DNA from: Aeromicrobium flavum
GTDB taxonomy: Bacteria > Actinomycetota > Actinomycetes > Propionibacteriales > Nocardioidaceae
Direction: 5' to 3'
Length of the DNA stretch: 64,000 nt
Assembly: GCF_007992115.1 (NCBI RefSeq)
Contig: NZ_BJZQ01000010.1
Coordinates: 1-64,000, forward strand
The notes under the pieces were generated by a model. It was not told the origin of the DNA, did no database searches, and saw only the letters and a list, made by a program, of their open reading frames with translations. Position numbers and translations under genes: made by a program. Numbering within the stretch: the stretch's first letter is position 1; each line of letters opens with the position of its first letter. Below are positions 18,434 through 27,523 of this stretch, piece by piece.

Positions 18434-19708
18434 ATGTCGTCAGGAGCACTGCCCCCGCGGACGCGTCCCGTCAGCGTGGCGCCCGGTCGACTGACCGTCG
18501 AAGACCATCTCGAGACCATCCTGCGCGGCGTCGGACCGCTCGCGGCCTACGACCAGCCGGTCGTGGAGTCCCTCGGCCTGACCCTGCATGAGGACGTCGT
18601 CGCGAACGACGACCTGCCGCGCTTCTCGTCGGCCGCCGTCGACGGGTACGCCCTGAACGCCACCGACGTCGTGGGCGCGCGCCCCGGCGAGCCGGTCGAG
18701 CTGCCGGTCGTGGCCGAGATCGTCCCCGGCCTGGGCAAGCCGTTCGCCATCAGCGGCGGCTCGTGCGTGCGGATCATGGCCGGCGCGCCGCTGCCGCGTG
18801 GCGCCGACGCCGTCGTCCCGGCCGACTCCACCGACGGGGGCCGCACCAAGGTCGGCATCGGCCGCGCGGTGCTGGCCGGCGCCAACGTGCGGCACGCCGC
18901 CGGCGACCTGTCCCGCGGCGGCGTGGCGCTGCCCGAGGGAGCCGTCCTCGGCCCGCGTGAGATCGGGTTGCTGGCCGCGATCGGCCGCGACCGCGTCAAG
19001 GCTCGCCCCCGCCCGCGCGTGGTGATCATGTCGACCGGCCGCGAGCTGCGCGAGCCCGGTGCGCACCTCGACGCTGACTCCGTCTTCGACGCCAACTCCT
19101 CGATGCTCGCCGCGGCCGTCCGCGACCTGGGCGCCATCGCCTACCGGGTCGGCGTGGTCGACGACGACCCCGCCCACTTCAAGCGCGTGCTGTCCGACCA
19201 GCTGGTCCGTGCCGACCTGGTGGTCACCACCGGCGGCATCACCGGCGACGAGCGGGCCCTGGTGAAGCAGACGCTGCTCGAGGTCGGCGAGGTCACCTTC
19301 TCCGACATCGCGATCGCGCCCGGCCGCACACACGGCTTCGGCCGCGTCTTCGACGAGCAGACACCGGTCATCACCCTTCCCGGCGATCCCGTCTCGGCGT
19401 ACGTCGGCTTCGAGGTCTTCGTCGTGCCCGCGATCCGCCGGATGCTCGGCCGCACGCCCTACCGACGTCCGCAGGTGCACGCCGTCCTCGCCGAGGACCT
19501 CACGTCCGACACCGGCCTGCGCGAGTACCGCCCGGCGTTCTTCGAGGTGACGCACCGCGGCGCCAAGGTCACGCCGCTGCCGCACACCGGGCCGCACCTC
19601 GTGGGGGCGCTCGCCAAGGCGAACGCGCTGATCGTGGTGGGCGAGGACGAGAGCGCACTCAATCTCGGCGACACCGTCCGCACGCTCGTGCTGGACCGCA
19701 ACTTCTGA
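18434..19708 (+). CDS. glp: Gephyrin-like molybdotransferase Glp (MoeA family)
   Basis: 424 aa. MoeA fold: FSSAAVDGYALNATDVVG near the N-terminus, then MSTGRELREPG, TTGGITGDERALVKQTL and LPGDPVSAYVGFEVFVVPA. MoeA inserts molybdenum into molybdopterin. In corynebacteria one MoeA paralogue, Glp, instead works with a membrane receptor (GlpR) and FtsZ in cell division; here the gene is followed by a GNAT gene and then glpR, which favours the Glp assignment. Classical MoeA function cannot be excluded. Stop overlaps the next ATG (TGATG). Confidence 0.85.
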   Translation: MSSGALPPRTRPVSVAPGRLTVEDHLETILRGVGPLAAYDQPVVESLGLTLHEDVVANDDLPRFSSAAVDGYALNATDVVGARPGEPVELPVVAEIVPGLGKPFAISGGSCVRIMAGAPLPRGADAVVPADSTDGGRTKVGIGRAVLAGANVRHAAGDLSRGGVALPEGAVLGPREIGLLAAIGRDRVKARPRPRVVIMSTGRELREPGAHLDADSVFDANSSMLAAAVRDLGAIAYRVGVVDDDPAHFKRVLSDQLVRADLVVTTGGITGDERALVKQTLLEVGEVTFSDIAIAPGRTHGFGRVFDEQTPVITLPGDPVSAYVGFEVFVVPAIRRMLGRTPYRRPQVHAVLAEDLTSDTGLREYRPAFFEVTHRGAKVTPLPHTGPHLVGALAKANALIVVGEDESALNLGDTVRTLVLDRNF

Positions 19709-20310
19709 TGGCGCGCGGGTGGCCGGCGACCCTCTCGGACGGCCTGGTAGGGGTGCGCCCGCTGGTGCGTCGCGACGCCACCACGTGGGCGCGCCTGCGC
19801 AGTGAGAACGCCGAGTGGCTCGGCCCGTGGGAGGCCACCATGCCGCGGGGCGAAGGACTCGCTCCCGAGTCGTACGGCGCCACGATCGCCACCTTGCGCC
19901 GCCGGGCCCGCGACGGCCAGGCGATGCCGTTCGCCGTCACGTGGGCGGGCGACATGGTGGGCCAGGTGACGGTCAGCGGCATCACGCGGGGATCGGCGCT
20001 GTGGGCCAGCATCGGCTACTGGGTCGCCCGCAGCCACGCCGGCCGCGGCGTCACCCCGACGGCGGTCGCGCTCGTGTGCGACCACCTGTTCACGCGGGTC
20101 GGGCTGCACCGCATTGAGATCTCGATCCGCCCGGAGAACGCCGCGAGCCTGCGCGTCGTCGAGAAGCTGGGCTTCACCGAGTTCGGCCTGGCGCCGCGCT
20201 ACCTGCACATCGCCGGCGACTGGCGCGATCATCGCGTCTTCCAATTGCTGCGCGAAGACGTGCCCGAGGGAGTGCTGAGCCGGGTGCACCGGAGCCGCCC
20301 CACGTCCTGA
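19708..20310 (+). CDS. GNAT acetyltransferase, RimJ/RimL-like
   Basis: 200 aa. Typical RimJ/RimL-type layout: RPLVRRDATTWARLRSENAEWLGPW at the N-terminus, then ASIGYWVARSHAGRGVTPTA with the acetyl-CoA loop (R/Q-x2-G-x-G/A) and IEISIRPENAASLRVVEKLG. RimJ-like enzymes acetylate protein N-termini (ribosomal proteins S5/S18/L12 in E. coli); the target here is unknown. It overlaps glp (TGATG) and lies between glp and glpR. Confidence 0.85.
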   Translation: MARGWPATLSDGLVGVRPLVRRDATTWARLRSENAEWLGPWEATMPRGEGLAPESYGATIATLRRRARDGQAMPFAVTWAGDMVGQVTVSGITRGSALWASIGYWVARSHAGRGVTPTAVALVCDHLFTRVGLHRIEISIRPENAASLRVVEKLGFTEFGLAPRYLHIAGDWRDHRVFQLLREDVPEGVLSRVHRSRPTS

Positions 20311-20382
20311 GTCGGACGGGACGGTGGTGAACTCTGGTGCGACACACCCGAGTCGCTCCCACGGATCACGCCCGGCTGGACC

Positions 20383-20388
20383 TACGGT
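20383..20388 (+). promoter_or_regulatory. Predicted -10 box of glpR (leaderless)
   Basis: TACGGT, seven bases before the GTG at 20396. Confidence 0.4.
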
Positions 20389-20395
20389 TTCAAGC

Positions 20396-21397
20396 GTGGA
20401 GGGTTCCAGCGGATTGATCGTCGCGTTCGTCGTCGCACTGTGGGCGGCGTACTTCGTCCCGCTCGTCCTGCGTCGGTACGACGAGGCGGGCAAGAACTCG
20501 TCCCTGGACCACGACGGACCCACCCGTCGCGTCGTCGAGCCGCGCCGCGCCAGCGTCGCCGCGGAGGAGCGCCCCGTCGTGAAGCAGGCCCCCGTGCAGC
20601 AGGTCGCCGTGCAGCAGGTCGCCGAGCCGACCGCTCCGGCCGCCGAAGACAAGACTTCCCCTCGTGTCGACCGGACTTCTCCGGCGGTCGACACGCAGCG
20701 TCCGCGCCTCTCGCGCGATGCCGCCAGGATCGCCGCCCGTCGCCGTCGCAACGTGCTGCTGACGCTGGTCGGCGTACTGGCGGTGCTCACCGGCCTGACG
20801 ATCGCCAAGGTCGTCGCGGTGTGGACCCCCGCCATCGGCGTCGGCCTCATCGTCGCCTGGCTGGTCCTGTGCCGCGTCATGGTGCGCCAGGAGCGCGGGA
20901 TCGCCCGCGAGCGCACCGGCGCCGCCACCAGCGCCGTCTCGCGCGGGCTGCGTGCCGTTCCGGCCGCCACCGTGCGCGCGTTCGGCTGGGCCTCCGGTCG
21001 CGTCACCGACCGCACCGCCGCGGCCAGTACGCGAGGCACGGCCGGCGACGAGGAGATGACCGTCGTCGTCTCCGACCAGGTCGAGGATTTCGACCCGAAC
21101 CGTCGCAACGTCATGGAGCTGGACGCGCCGCTGGGCTCCGACGCCCTCGACGAGCAGCTGCAGATCGCGGTGCCGAGCGTCTCGGCCACCTCCGGCGAGC
21201 CCCTCTGGGACCCGCTGCCCATCACCGTCCCGACGTACGTCAGCAAGCCGCGCGCGGGCCGCACGGTGCGCACGATCGAGTTCGGCCAGCCCGGCGCCTG
21301 GACCTCGGGTCACGTCGAGGGCGAGCAGACCGAGCTGCCCGGCCTGGCCGACGACGACCGCGACACCGGCACCGAGCAGCGCGCCGTCGGTCACTGA
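20396..21397 (+). CDS. glpR: Division-associated membrane protein GlpR/SepX-like
   Basis: 333 aa. N-terminal membrane segment LIVAFVVALWAAYFVPLVLR (about 6-25), a Pro/Thr/Val-rich cytosolic linker, two more hydrophobic segments around 118-160 (NVLLTLVGVLAVLTGLTIAK, then VGLIVAWLVLCRVMV), and a soluble C-terminal part with TVPTYVSKPRAGRTVRTIEF. This matches the actinobacterial receptor for Glp (GlpR in Corynebacterium, SepX in Streptomyces), which localises the divisome. The start GTG at 20396 places the membrane segment at the very N-terminus, as in the family; the upstream in-frame ATG at 20324 adds 24 residues before it. Confidence 0.8.
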   Translation: MEGSSGLIVAFVVALWAAYFVPLVLRRYDEAGKNSSLDHDGPTRRVVEPRRASVAAEERPVVKQAPVQQVAVQQVAEPTAPAAEDKTSPRVDRTSPAVDTQRPRLSRDAARIAARRRRNVLLTLVGVLAVLTGLTIAKVVAVWTPAIGVGLIVAWLVLCRVMVRQERGIARERTGAATSAVSRGLRAVPAATVRAFGWASGRVTDRTAAASTRGTAGDEEMTVVVSDQVEDFDPNRRNVMELDAPLGSDALDEQLQIAVPSVSATSGEPLWDPLPITVPTYVSKPRAGRTVRTIEFGQPGAWTSGHVEGEQTELPGLADDDRDTGTEQRAVGH

Positions 21398-21444
21398 CCG
21401 ACGCCGCACCGACCCCGCGCATGGGAAGCGGCGGACGGTTTTGC

Positions 21445-21450
21445 TAGGCT
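21445..21450 (+). promoter_or_regulatory. Predicted -10 box of tRNA-Ala
   Basis: TAGGCT, 13 bases before the tRNA 5' end. Confidence 0.5.
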
Positions 21451-21463
21451 GGACCACGGCCTT

Positions 21464-21539
21464 GGGGCATTGGCGCAGTTGGTAGCGCGCTTCGTTCGCA
21501 TCGAAGAGGTCAGGAGTTCGAATCTCCTATGCTCCACCA
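21464..21539 (+). tRNA. tRNA-Ala (CGC)
   Basis: Acceptor arms GGGGCAT and ATGCTCC pair (one G-T); anticodon stem CTTCG/CGAAG with loop TTCGCAT, anticodon CGC, reading GCG; T-arm AGGAG-TTCGAAT-CTCCT. The 3' CCA is encoded (21537-21539). Confidence 0.96.
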
Positions 21540-21541
21540 GT

Positions 21542-21571
21542 GAAGAGCCCCCGGGATCCCGGGGGCTCTTC
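21542..21571 (+). terminator. Terminator after tRNA-Ala
   Basis: Thirty-base perfect palindrome (arms GAAGAGCCCCCGGGA and its complement) two bases after the tRNA CCA. Confidence 0.8.
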
Positions 21572-21599
21572 GCATGTCCGGCTCGATCGAGGGAGACCG

Positions 21600-22022
21600 A
21601 TGCACCAGCCGCCGCCGTGGACGCAGCCGGGCCTGCTCGCGCTCGTGCTGCTCGGTGGAGCCGCCGGGACCGGGGTCCGTGCCGCGCTCGAGCAGGCGTC
21701 CCCGGCGGCCTCCGGCGCGTGGCCGTGGTCGACGTTCGCCATCAACGTCCTGGGCTCGTTCCTGCTGGGCCTGCTGGTCCTCGTGCTGGCTGGGGTGGGG
21801 GACGAGGGCACGCGTCGCCGGCTGCGGCTGGCTCTCGGGACGGGCGTCCTCGGCGGGTTCACCACCTACAGCACCTTCATCGTCGAGGTCGACGGCCTCC
21901 TGCGCGACGGCGCCACCGGTCTCGGCGTGGCCTACGCGCTGGTCAGTGTCGTCCTCGGCGTCCTGGCGGCGGCCCTGGGGATGCTGCTGGGCGGCCGGTT
22001 CGCACGCGAGGCACGACCGTGA
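21600..22022 (+). CDS. crcB: Fluoride channel CrcB/Fluc, first subunit
   Basis: 140 aa with four predicted membrane helices. Family motifs: GGAAGTGVRAALE near the N-terminus, FAINVLGSFLLGLL, and LGTGVLGGFTTYSTF. Fluc proteins export fluoride as dual-topology dimers; actinobacteria often have two genes encoding complementary subunits, as here. The start is the ATG at 21600. The stop overlaps the GTG of the second crcB. I see no fluoride riboswitch in the 28 bp between the tRNA terminator and the start. Confidence 0.92.
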   Translation: MHQPPPWTQPGLLALVLLGGAAGTGVRAALEQASPAASGAWPWSTFAINVLGSFLLGLLVLVLAGVGDEGTRRRLRLALGTGVLGGFTTYSTFIVEVDGLLRDGATGLGVAYALVSVVLGVLAAALGMLLGGRFAREARP

Positions 22023-22375
22023 TCGCGCTCGTGGCGCTCGCCGGAGGGGTGGGCGCGGTGCTGCGCCTCGTCGTCGACGGTCTGGTCTCGCGCTCGGTGC
22101 GGACGAGCGTCCCGCTGGGCACGCTGGTCGTCAACGTCACCGGCTCGTTCCTGCTGGGGCTGGTCGTCGCCCGCACGACGGGCGGAGGCGACGTGGCGCG
22201 AGTCGTCGGCATCGGGCTGCTCGGCGGCTACACGACCTTCTCGTCCGCCAGCGTCGAAGCCGTCGAGCTGGCGCGGCTGGCCGGTCCGCGGGCTCTGCGG
22301 ACCGCCGTCGCGCACGCCGCGACGATGCTGCTGCTCGGCCTCGCCGCGGCGGCGCTGGGGCTGTGGCTCGGCTGA
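22019..22375 (+). CDS. crcB: Fluoride channel CrcB/Fluc, second subunit
   Basis: 118 aa, four predicted membrane helices. Motifs GGVGAVLRLVVDG, VNVTGSFLLGLVV and GLLGGYTTFSSAS match Fluc. The GTG at 22019 overlaps the stop of the first crcB (GTGA), so the two are likely produced together and form a heterodimeric fluoride channel in the membrane. Confidence 0.92.
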   Translation: MIALVALAGGVGAVLRLVVDGLVSRSVRTSVPLGTLVVNVTGSFLLGLVVARTTGGGDVARVVGIGLLGGYTTFSSASVEAVELARLAGPRALRTAVAHAATMLLLGLAAAALGLWLG

Positions 22376-22378
22376 GCC

Positions 22379-23419
22379 TCAGAGCACCAGCTCGGCCATC
22401 ATCCGCAGCGTGGTGGCGTCGCCGCCGACCATCAGCGTCGTGACGACGGACTCGTGCCACGCGGCGAGGTCGTCGCGGATCTTCTCCTTCGGGCCGATCA
22501 GCGCGATCTTCTCCACGAGGTCGAGCGGGACGGCGGCGGTGGCCTCGTCCTTGCGTCCCTCGAGGTAGAGGTCCTGGATCTTCGTGCAGGCCTCCTCGTA
22601 GCCCAACCGCGCCACGGCGTCGAAGTGGAAGTTGGCGCCCTTCGCGCCCATGCCGCCCACGTACAGCGCGATGAACGGGCGGATGAAGTCGGCCGCCGCC
22701 TCGAGGTCGTCGCTGACGATGACCTGCACGGGGCACGCGATCTCGAACTGCTCGCGGGGGAGCCGCTCGGGAGCGCGCTGCGCGAAGCCGGCCTCGAGGG
22801 CGTCGTGCGCGAAGGTGGCGTCGTAGGGGGAGTAGAAGAACGGGATCCAGCCGTCGGCGATCTCGGCCGAGAGCGCGATGTTCTTCGGACCTTCGGCGGC
22901 CAGCAGCAGCGGGATCTGCTCGCGCACGGGATGCAGCGTGGAGCGCAGCGCCTTGCCCAGACCCGTCGACTTCATGCCGTACCGGTCGACGTAGGGAATC
23001 TGGATCTGGGCGCCGTCGTGCTCGACGCGCTCGCGGGCGATCGTCTGGCGCAGGACGTCGAAGTACTCGCGCGTGCGGGCCAGGGGACGGGGGTACGGCT
23101 GGCCGTACCAGCCCTCGACGACCTGCGGCCCGGAGACGCCCAGGCCAAGCATCATGCGGCCGCCGGACAGGTGGTCGAGGGTCATCGCGGCCATCGCGGT
23201 GGCGGTGGGTGTGCGGGCCGACATCTGCACGATGCCGGTGCCCAGCTTGATGCGCGACGTCGAGGCGCCGAGCCACGCCAAGGGGGTGAGGGCGTCGGAC
23301 CCGTAGGCCTCGGCCGTCCAGACCGAGTCGTAGCCGAGCTCCTCCGCCAGCGCGAGCTGGTCGGCCTGTCCCGGCGGCTGTCCCTTGCCCCAGTAGCCGA
23401 GGCTGAGTCCGAGCTTCAT
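22379..23419 (-). CDS. LLM-class F420-dependent oxidoreductase
   Basis: 346 aa. Luciferase-like (beta/alpha)8 barrel: starts MKLGLSLGYWGKGQPPGQ, with DSVWTAEAYGSDALTPLAWL, LGTGIVQMSARTPTATAMAA and GRMMLGLGVSGPQVVEGWYG, a pattern typical of F420-using actinobacterial members. The substrate is unknown. A GGAGGTG ribosome binding site precedes the ATG. It is convergent with crcB (3 bp gap). Confidence 0.85.
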   Translation of the reverse strand: MKLGLSLGYWGKGQPPGQADQLALAEELGYDSVWTAEAYGSDALTPLAWLGASTSRIKLGTGIVQMSARTPTATAMAAMTLDHLSGGRMMLGLGVSGPQVVEGWYGQPYPRPLARTREYFDVLRQTIARERVEHDGAQIQIPYVDRYGMKSTGLGKALRSTLHPVREQIPLLLAAEGPKNIALSAEIADGWIPFFYSPYDATFAHDALEAGFAQRAPERLPREQFEIACPVQVIVSDDLEAAADFIRPFIALYVGGMGAKGANFHFDAVARLGYEEACTKIQDLYLEGRKDEATAAVPLDLVEKIALIGPKEKIRDDLAAWHESVVTTLMVGGDATTLRMMAELVL

Positions 23420-23462
23420 CGTGCACCTCCGTCGTCCGGGCGCCCTTCGCCCGTGCTCTGGA

Positions 23463-24434
23463 TCACCGTGTCACATCGGTGCGCCGGCGACGACGGACGG
23501 CCACCACGACCGCACCGACGAGCCCGATCGGCAGCAGCCACGGGACCAGGAAGCCGGCCGCCTCCACGACGGCGTTCGTCGCGTCGACCAGGGCGTTCCA
23601 CCCGCGGGTCAGTCCGCCGGTGAAGCCGTCGGGCTCGACCGCTCGCACCGAGTCCTCGGAGTACAGCGAGACGTGCACGGTCGCGAGCGAGGTCCGGTCG
23701 CGGAGCACCCGGCGCTGGGCCTGGAGGGCCTCGAGGTCGGACTGGCGGCGGGTCAGCTGGGCCTCGGCGTCGAGCAAGTCCCGGGTGGTCGCCGACTCCG
23801 CGATGATCGAGCGCAGCCGCGCGATGGACGCCTCGAGCGAGTCGATGCGGGCCTGGACGTCGGCCACGCGTGCGGCCTCGTCGACGCGTTCGATGCTGAC
23901 CGTCCCGACCTCGCCGAGGTCGTCGAGCTCGGCGCGCAGGGCCGGGACGGCGATCGCCGGGACCCGGACCGTCAGGTCGGCGTAGGGGCTGGTGCCCTGC
24001 TCGACCGTCTCGCCGTCGATGCGGCCGTCGCGGGCCACCGCGAAGGCGTGGAGGGCTTCGACGGCGGCTTCGACGTCGTCGACCCGCGCGGACAGCGAGC
24101 CCGTCGTGACGACCGTGGTGGCCAGTGGTGCGTCCTCGACCTGGCTCTCCGCGTCGACCTGCGCTCGGCTCCCCGCGGCGTCCGGCTCGGCCCGGGCATC
24201 CTCGTCGGCGGCGCTGATCGAGTCGGACCCGCTCGTGGTCCTGTCGAGACCGACGCCCACGCCGATGCCGGCGATCGCGACGACGGCGGCGGCGGCCGCG
24301 CCCACGAGGGCCGTCCGCATCCGGCGGCGGCGGTGCGTTGCAGTTCGCTCGGCCGACTCGACCTCGTCGAGGACGTTCGCGCGCATGCGCGCGACCCGTT
24401 CGGGTGCCACCTCGGCAGGCTCAGTCATGGTCAT
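23463..24434 (-). CDS. DUF4349 membrane protein, possible anti-sigma partner
   Basis: 323 aa. About 55 cytosolic residues, a membrane segment (TALVGAAAAAVVAIAGIGVG), an extracytoplasmic DUF4349 domain (VTTGSLSARVDDVEAAVEAL...) with a coiled-coil at about 195-240 (LEASIARLRSIIAESATTRD), and a C-terminal membrane segment (FLVPWLLPIGLVGAVVVAV) followed by RRRRR. The start is the ATG at 24434, preceded by GAGGAGGGAG and overlapping the sigma-factor gene by 14 bp. Tight coupling to an ECF sigma gene plus a cytosolic N-terminus suggests an anti-sigma role; DUF4349 itself has no established function. Confidence 0.75.
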   Translation of the reverse strand: MTMTEPAEVAPERVARMRANVLDEVESAERTATHRRRRMRTALVGAAAAAVVAIAGIGVGVGLDRTTSGSDSISAADEDARAEPDAAGSRAQVDAESQVEDAPLATTVVTTGSLSARVDDVEAAVEALHAFAVARDGRIDGETVEQGTSPYADLTVRVPAIAVPALRAELDDLGEVGTVSIERVDEAARVADVQARIDSLEASIARLRSIIAESATTRDLLDAEAQLTRRQSDLEALQAQRRVLRDRTSLATVHVSLYSEDSVRAVEPDGFTGGLTRGWNALVDATNAVVEAAGFLVPWLLPIGLVGAVVVAVRRRRRTDVTR

Positions 24435-25038
24435 CTCGAACTCCCTCCTCACGCAGGTCGCCGCGCAGCCGGGTCCGCAGTCGCGAGACGCGGTTGCGGA
24501 CGGCCCCGTGGGTCACGCCCAGCTCGGCGGCCGCCTGCTCGTAGGTGCGGTCACCGTCGACGCACAGGTCGAAGAGGCGCCGGTCGACGGGGGAGAGCCG
24601 CGCGACGGCCGCCTCGATCGCCGCGGCGACGGCGGCGGCGTCCGCCCGGTCGGTCGGGCTCGGTCCGGTGTCGACCGGCTCGTGCTCCAGCGACACCGCG
24701 CGCCGGCGGGCTCGCCTGCGTCCGGCGTTCAGCGCCGTGAAGCGGGCCGTGACCATGAGCCAGGGCAGGACGGAGCGGTCGACGATGGTGATGTCGTCCA
24801 GGCGCCGCCACGCGGTGACGAACGTGTCCTGCGTGACGTCCTCGGCCTCGTCGGGGTCGCCGACGACCTGGTGGGCCCGCCAGTAGACCGCGCTGACGTG
24901 CCGGTCGAACAGCGCGGCGAACGCCACCGTGTCGCCCCGACGGGCCCGCGCGAGCAGGCCGGCGTCGTCGACCGGGTCGTCGGTCGGCGCACGCTCGGCC
25001 GGGTGGGCCATCGTCTCGATCCTCGCCTCCACGACCAT
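24421..25038 (-). CDS. ECF-type RNA polymerase sigma factor
   Basis: 205 aa. Region 2 ([20 protein letters not shown], then [20 protein letters not shown]) and region 4 ([20 protein letters not shown], then [20 protein letters not shown]) are clear, with no extra C-terminal domain. It directs RNA polymerase to a specific regulon in response to a signal probably sensed by the overlapping DUF4349 membrane protein. An internal ATG at 25011 is an alternative start. It follows the PMT gene by 25 bp on the same strand. Confidence 0.9.
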   Translation of the reverse strand: MVVEARIETMAHPAERAPTDDPVDDAGLLARARRGDTVAFAALFDRHVSAVYWRAHQVVGDPDEAEDVTQDTFVTAWRRLDDITIVDRSVLPWLMVTARFTALNAGRRRARRRAVSLEHEPVDTGPSPTDRADAAAVAAAIEAAVARLSPVDRRLFDLCVDGDRTYEQAAAELGVTHGAVRNRVSRLRTRLRGDLREEGVRDDHD

Positions 25039-25063
25039 TCATGTCGCGGATGAGCCGATCGTC

Positions 25064-26578
25064 TCAGATCCAGCGGTCCCACCAGATGCGTTCGTGCCAC
25101 TGGTCGTGCGTGATGATCCGGTTGGACAGGAGCGGGTACCAGTACCAGAACGCGGCGATGACGATGCCGACGAAGGCCGAGACCCCCCACCACCAGAAGC
25201 GGTCGGGGATGCGACGGCGGATCGCCGCCAGCACCAGGCACAGCGCGATGATCATGAAGGGCACGATCGCGACGGCGTAGAAGGTGAAGATCGGGCGTCC
25301 CGAGGTGATCCACCACGGGGCCCACGTGGCGAGGACGCCCACGAGGGGCAGGCTCCAGCGCCAGGTGGGGTTGCGGATCCAGGCCACGAGCGCGGTGATG
25401 AGGCCGATCGTGCCGACCCACCACAGGGCGGGGTTGCCGAGGGTGAGGACCTGCCGGACGCACTTGGAGCCCTCGCGAGCCCCGCACACGTCGGCGGCCA
25501 TGTCGAAGTTCGAGGAGACGTTCGTGGGGCGCCACTGGATCAGCCAGCCGAACGCGTTGCTCTCGTACGGGTGCGACTTGGAGGCCAGGTACTCGCCGGT
25601 GTGGAACGCGTAGGTCATCTGGTGGAAGCCCCACAGGGACCGGAAGGCGTCGATCACCCCGCCGAGCGGACCGCCGGTGGGATCGCTGACGCTGCCCCAC
25701 ACGGGCTCGTCGCCGTAGCCGTGGCCGAAGCGGGCCTCGAACACGTCGTGGTTGAGGAGCCAGCCGGTCCAGGTGAGCAGGTAGACAACGAGCGCGACGC
25801 CGACGAGCCAGCCGAACGCCGGCAGGCCGACCCGCAGGACGCGGGTGATCGCCTCGCGGGGGGAGGTGATGCGGCCGCGCGCCCAGACCTCCCAGATCAC
25901 GACGGTGACGCCGAACGCGGCCAGCACGTAGAGACCGCTCCACTTCGTGGCCACGGCCATGCCGAAGCAGGCGCCGGCGGCGAGCTGCCACGGCCGCCAC
26001 GCGCGGTACCGGTCGTCGACGGCGAGCCGCTCGCCGAGCCAGTCGCGGTCGGCGGCGAGGCAGGCGACGGCGCAGAGCACCCAGAACGCCAGGTAGATGT
26101 CGAGCAGGGCGATGCGCGACATCGTGAAGTGCAGGCCGTCGAGGGTCAGCAGCAGTCCGGCCAGGCAGCCCAGCGCGAGCGAGCCGGTGAGGCGCAGGAC
26201 CAGGCGGGCCAGGACGAGGACCATGAGCGAGCCGACCACGACGGCCGGGAAGCGCCAGCCCAGCGGATTGAGACCGAAGAGCCCCTCGCCGGCGGCGATC
26301 AGCCACTTGCCGCCGTCGGGGTGGACGATCCAGGTCGGGTCCTGGGTGAAGACGTCGGTCTCGCCCTTGATGATCCGCTCGTTGGCGCCGTCCACACCGT
26401 CGCGGGCGTAGCCGCCGTGGATCAGTCCCCACGCGTCCTTGGCGTAGTACGTCTCGTCGAACGTGAGCGAGTTGGGGCTGCCGACCTTCCAGAGTCTCAG
26501 GACGAACGCCAGCAACGCCACGGCGATCGGCCCGATCCATCCCCAGGCGCGCAGGCTGATCTTGTCCAGCAGAGTCAC
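25064..26578 (-). CDS. Polyprenyl-phosphate-mannose protein O-mannosyltransferase (PMT family)
   Basis: 504 aa with about ten membrane segments. The catalytic acidic pair sits in the first outer loop ([17 protein letters not shown]), and [17 protein letters not shown] and [20 protein letters not shown] follow, as in mycobacterial Rv1002c. It transfers mannose to Ser/Thr of secreted proteins during Sec translocation. The frame opens with GTG at 26587, but a TAGGGT box lies seven bases before the GTG at 26578, so a leaderless start there ([12 protein letters not shown]) is preferred. Divergent from rsmI, the same order as in mycobacteria. Confidence 0.9.
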   Translation of the reverse strand: MTLLDKISLRAWGWIGPIAVALLAFVLRLWKVGSPNSLTFDETYYAKDAWGLIHGGYARDGVDGANERIIKGETDVFTQDPTWIVHPDGGKWLIAAGEGLFGLNPLGWRFPAVVVGSLMVLVLARLVLRLTGSLALGCLAGLLLTLDGLHFTMSRIALLDIYLAFWVLCAVACLAADRDWLGERLAVDDRYRAWRPWQLAAGACFGMAVATKWSGLYVLAAFGVTVVIWEVWARGRITSPREAITRVLRVGLPAFGWLVGVALVVYLLTWTGWLLNHDVFEARFGHGYGDEPVWGSVSDPTGGPLGGVIDAFRSLWGFHQMTYAFHTGEYLASKSHPYESNAFGWLIQWRPTNVSSNFDMAADVCGAREGSKCVRQVLTLGNPALWWVGTIGLITALVAWIRNPTWRWSLPLVGVLATWAPWWITSGRPIFTFYAVAIVPFMIIALCLVLAAIRRRIPDRFWWWGVSAFVGIVIAAFWYWYPLLSNRIITHDQWHERIWWDRWI

Positions 26579-26585
26579 CCGCCAC

Positions 26586-26591
26586 ACCCTA
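26586..26591 (-). promoter_or_regulatory. Predicted -10 box of the PMT gene (leaderless)
   Basis: TAGGGT on the minus strand, seven bases before the GTG at 26578. Confidence 0.5.
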
Positions 26592-26680
26592 GCCAGACTC
26601 GGCCCTCAGCGGGAGGTTCCGTGAACTCCGAGTTACATCGGCCCCGCTCGCGACACCCGGGGCCGTGGCAGGATCGAGGG

Positions 26681-27523
26681 GTGCTGATCCTCGCCGCGAC
26701 GCCCATCGGGACGGTGGCCGACGCGTCGGGCCGCCTCGCCGCCGCGCTGGCCGGGGCCGACGTCGTGGCGGCCGAGGACACGCGTCGCTTCCGGCGCCTC
26801 GCCGGCGACCTGGGGGTCGAGGTGACCGCCCGCGTGGTGTCGTACTTCGAGGGCAACGAGGTGCAGCGCACCGTTGAGCTGATGGACGAGCTGCGGGCCG
26901 GCCGCACGGTGGTCCTGGTGACCGACGCGGGGATGCCCAGCGTGTCCGACCCGGGCTACCGCATCGTGGCCGCCGCCGTGGCCGAGGACCTCCCGCTCAC
27001 GGCGATCCCGGGCCCGTCGGCCGTGCTGACGGCACTGGCGGTCTCGGGCCTGCCGGTCGACCGGTTCTGCTTCGAGGGGTTCCCGCCCCGCAAGGCCGGT
27101 GAGCGCGCCCGCACCTTCGCCTCGCTCGCCGCGGACCCGCGCACCCTGGTGTTCTTCGAGTCGCCGCATCGCACGGCCGCCACCCTGGAGTCGATGGCCG
27201 AGGCCTTCGGGGCCGACCGCCGGGCCGCCGTGTGCCGCGAGCTGACCAAGACCCACGAGGAGGTCGTGCGCGGGCCCCTGTCCGAGCTGGCCGCGTGGGC
27301 CGGTGACGGCGAGCGGGTGCGCGGCGAGATCACGATCGTCGTCTCGGGCGCCGAGCCGCAGGAGCCGGCCGACCTGGCCGAGGCCGACCTCGCCGCGCTG
27401 GTCGAGGAGACCACCGCCGAGGGCCTGAGTCGCAAGGACGCGATCGCCGACGTCGCGCGACGCACCGGAATCTCCCGCAAGGTCGTGTACGCGGCCGCCC
27501 ACGCACCGAAGGAGTCCTCATGA
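26681..27523 (+). CDS. rsmI: 16S rRNA (cytidine1402-2'-O)-methyltransferase
   Basis: 280 aa. Tetrapyrrole-methylase fold: begins [16 protein letters not shown], then [45 protein letters not shown] and [20 protein letters not shown], all RsmI hallmarks. It 2'-O-methylates C1402 in the ribosomal decoding centre. The start is the GTG at 26681. Its stop overlaps the fgd start (ATGA). Confidence 0.94.
   Translation: MLILAATPIGTVADASGRLAAALAGADVVAAEDTRRFRRLAGDLGVEVTARVVSYFEGNEVQRTVELMDELRAGRTVVLVTDAGMPSVSDPGYRIVAAAVAEDLPLTAIPGPSAVLTALAVSGLPVDRFCFEGFPPRKAGERARTFASLAADPRTLVFFESPHRTAATLESMAEAFGADRRAAVCRELTKTHEEVVRGPLSELAAWAGDGERVRGEITIVVSGAEPQEPADLAEADLAALVEETTAEGLSRKDAIADVARRTGISRKVVYAAAHAPKESS

Noticed and set aside
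21572..21600. Fluoride riboswitch before the crcB pair
   Set aside because: Only 28 bp separate the tRNA terminator from the ATG, too short for a crcB riboswitch.
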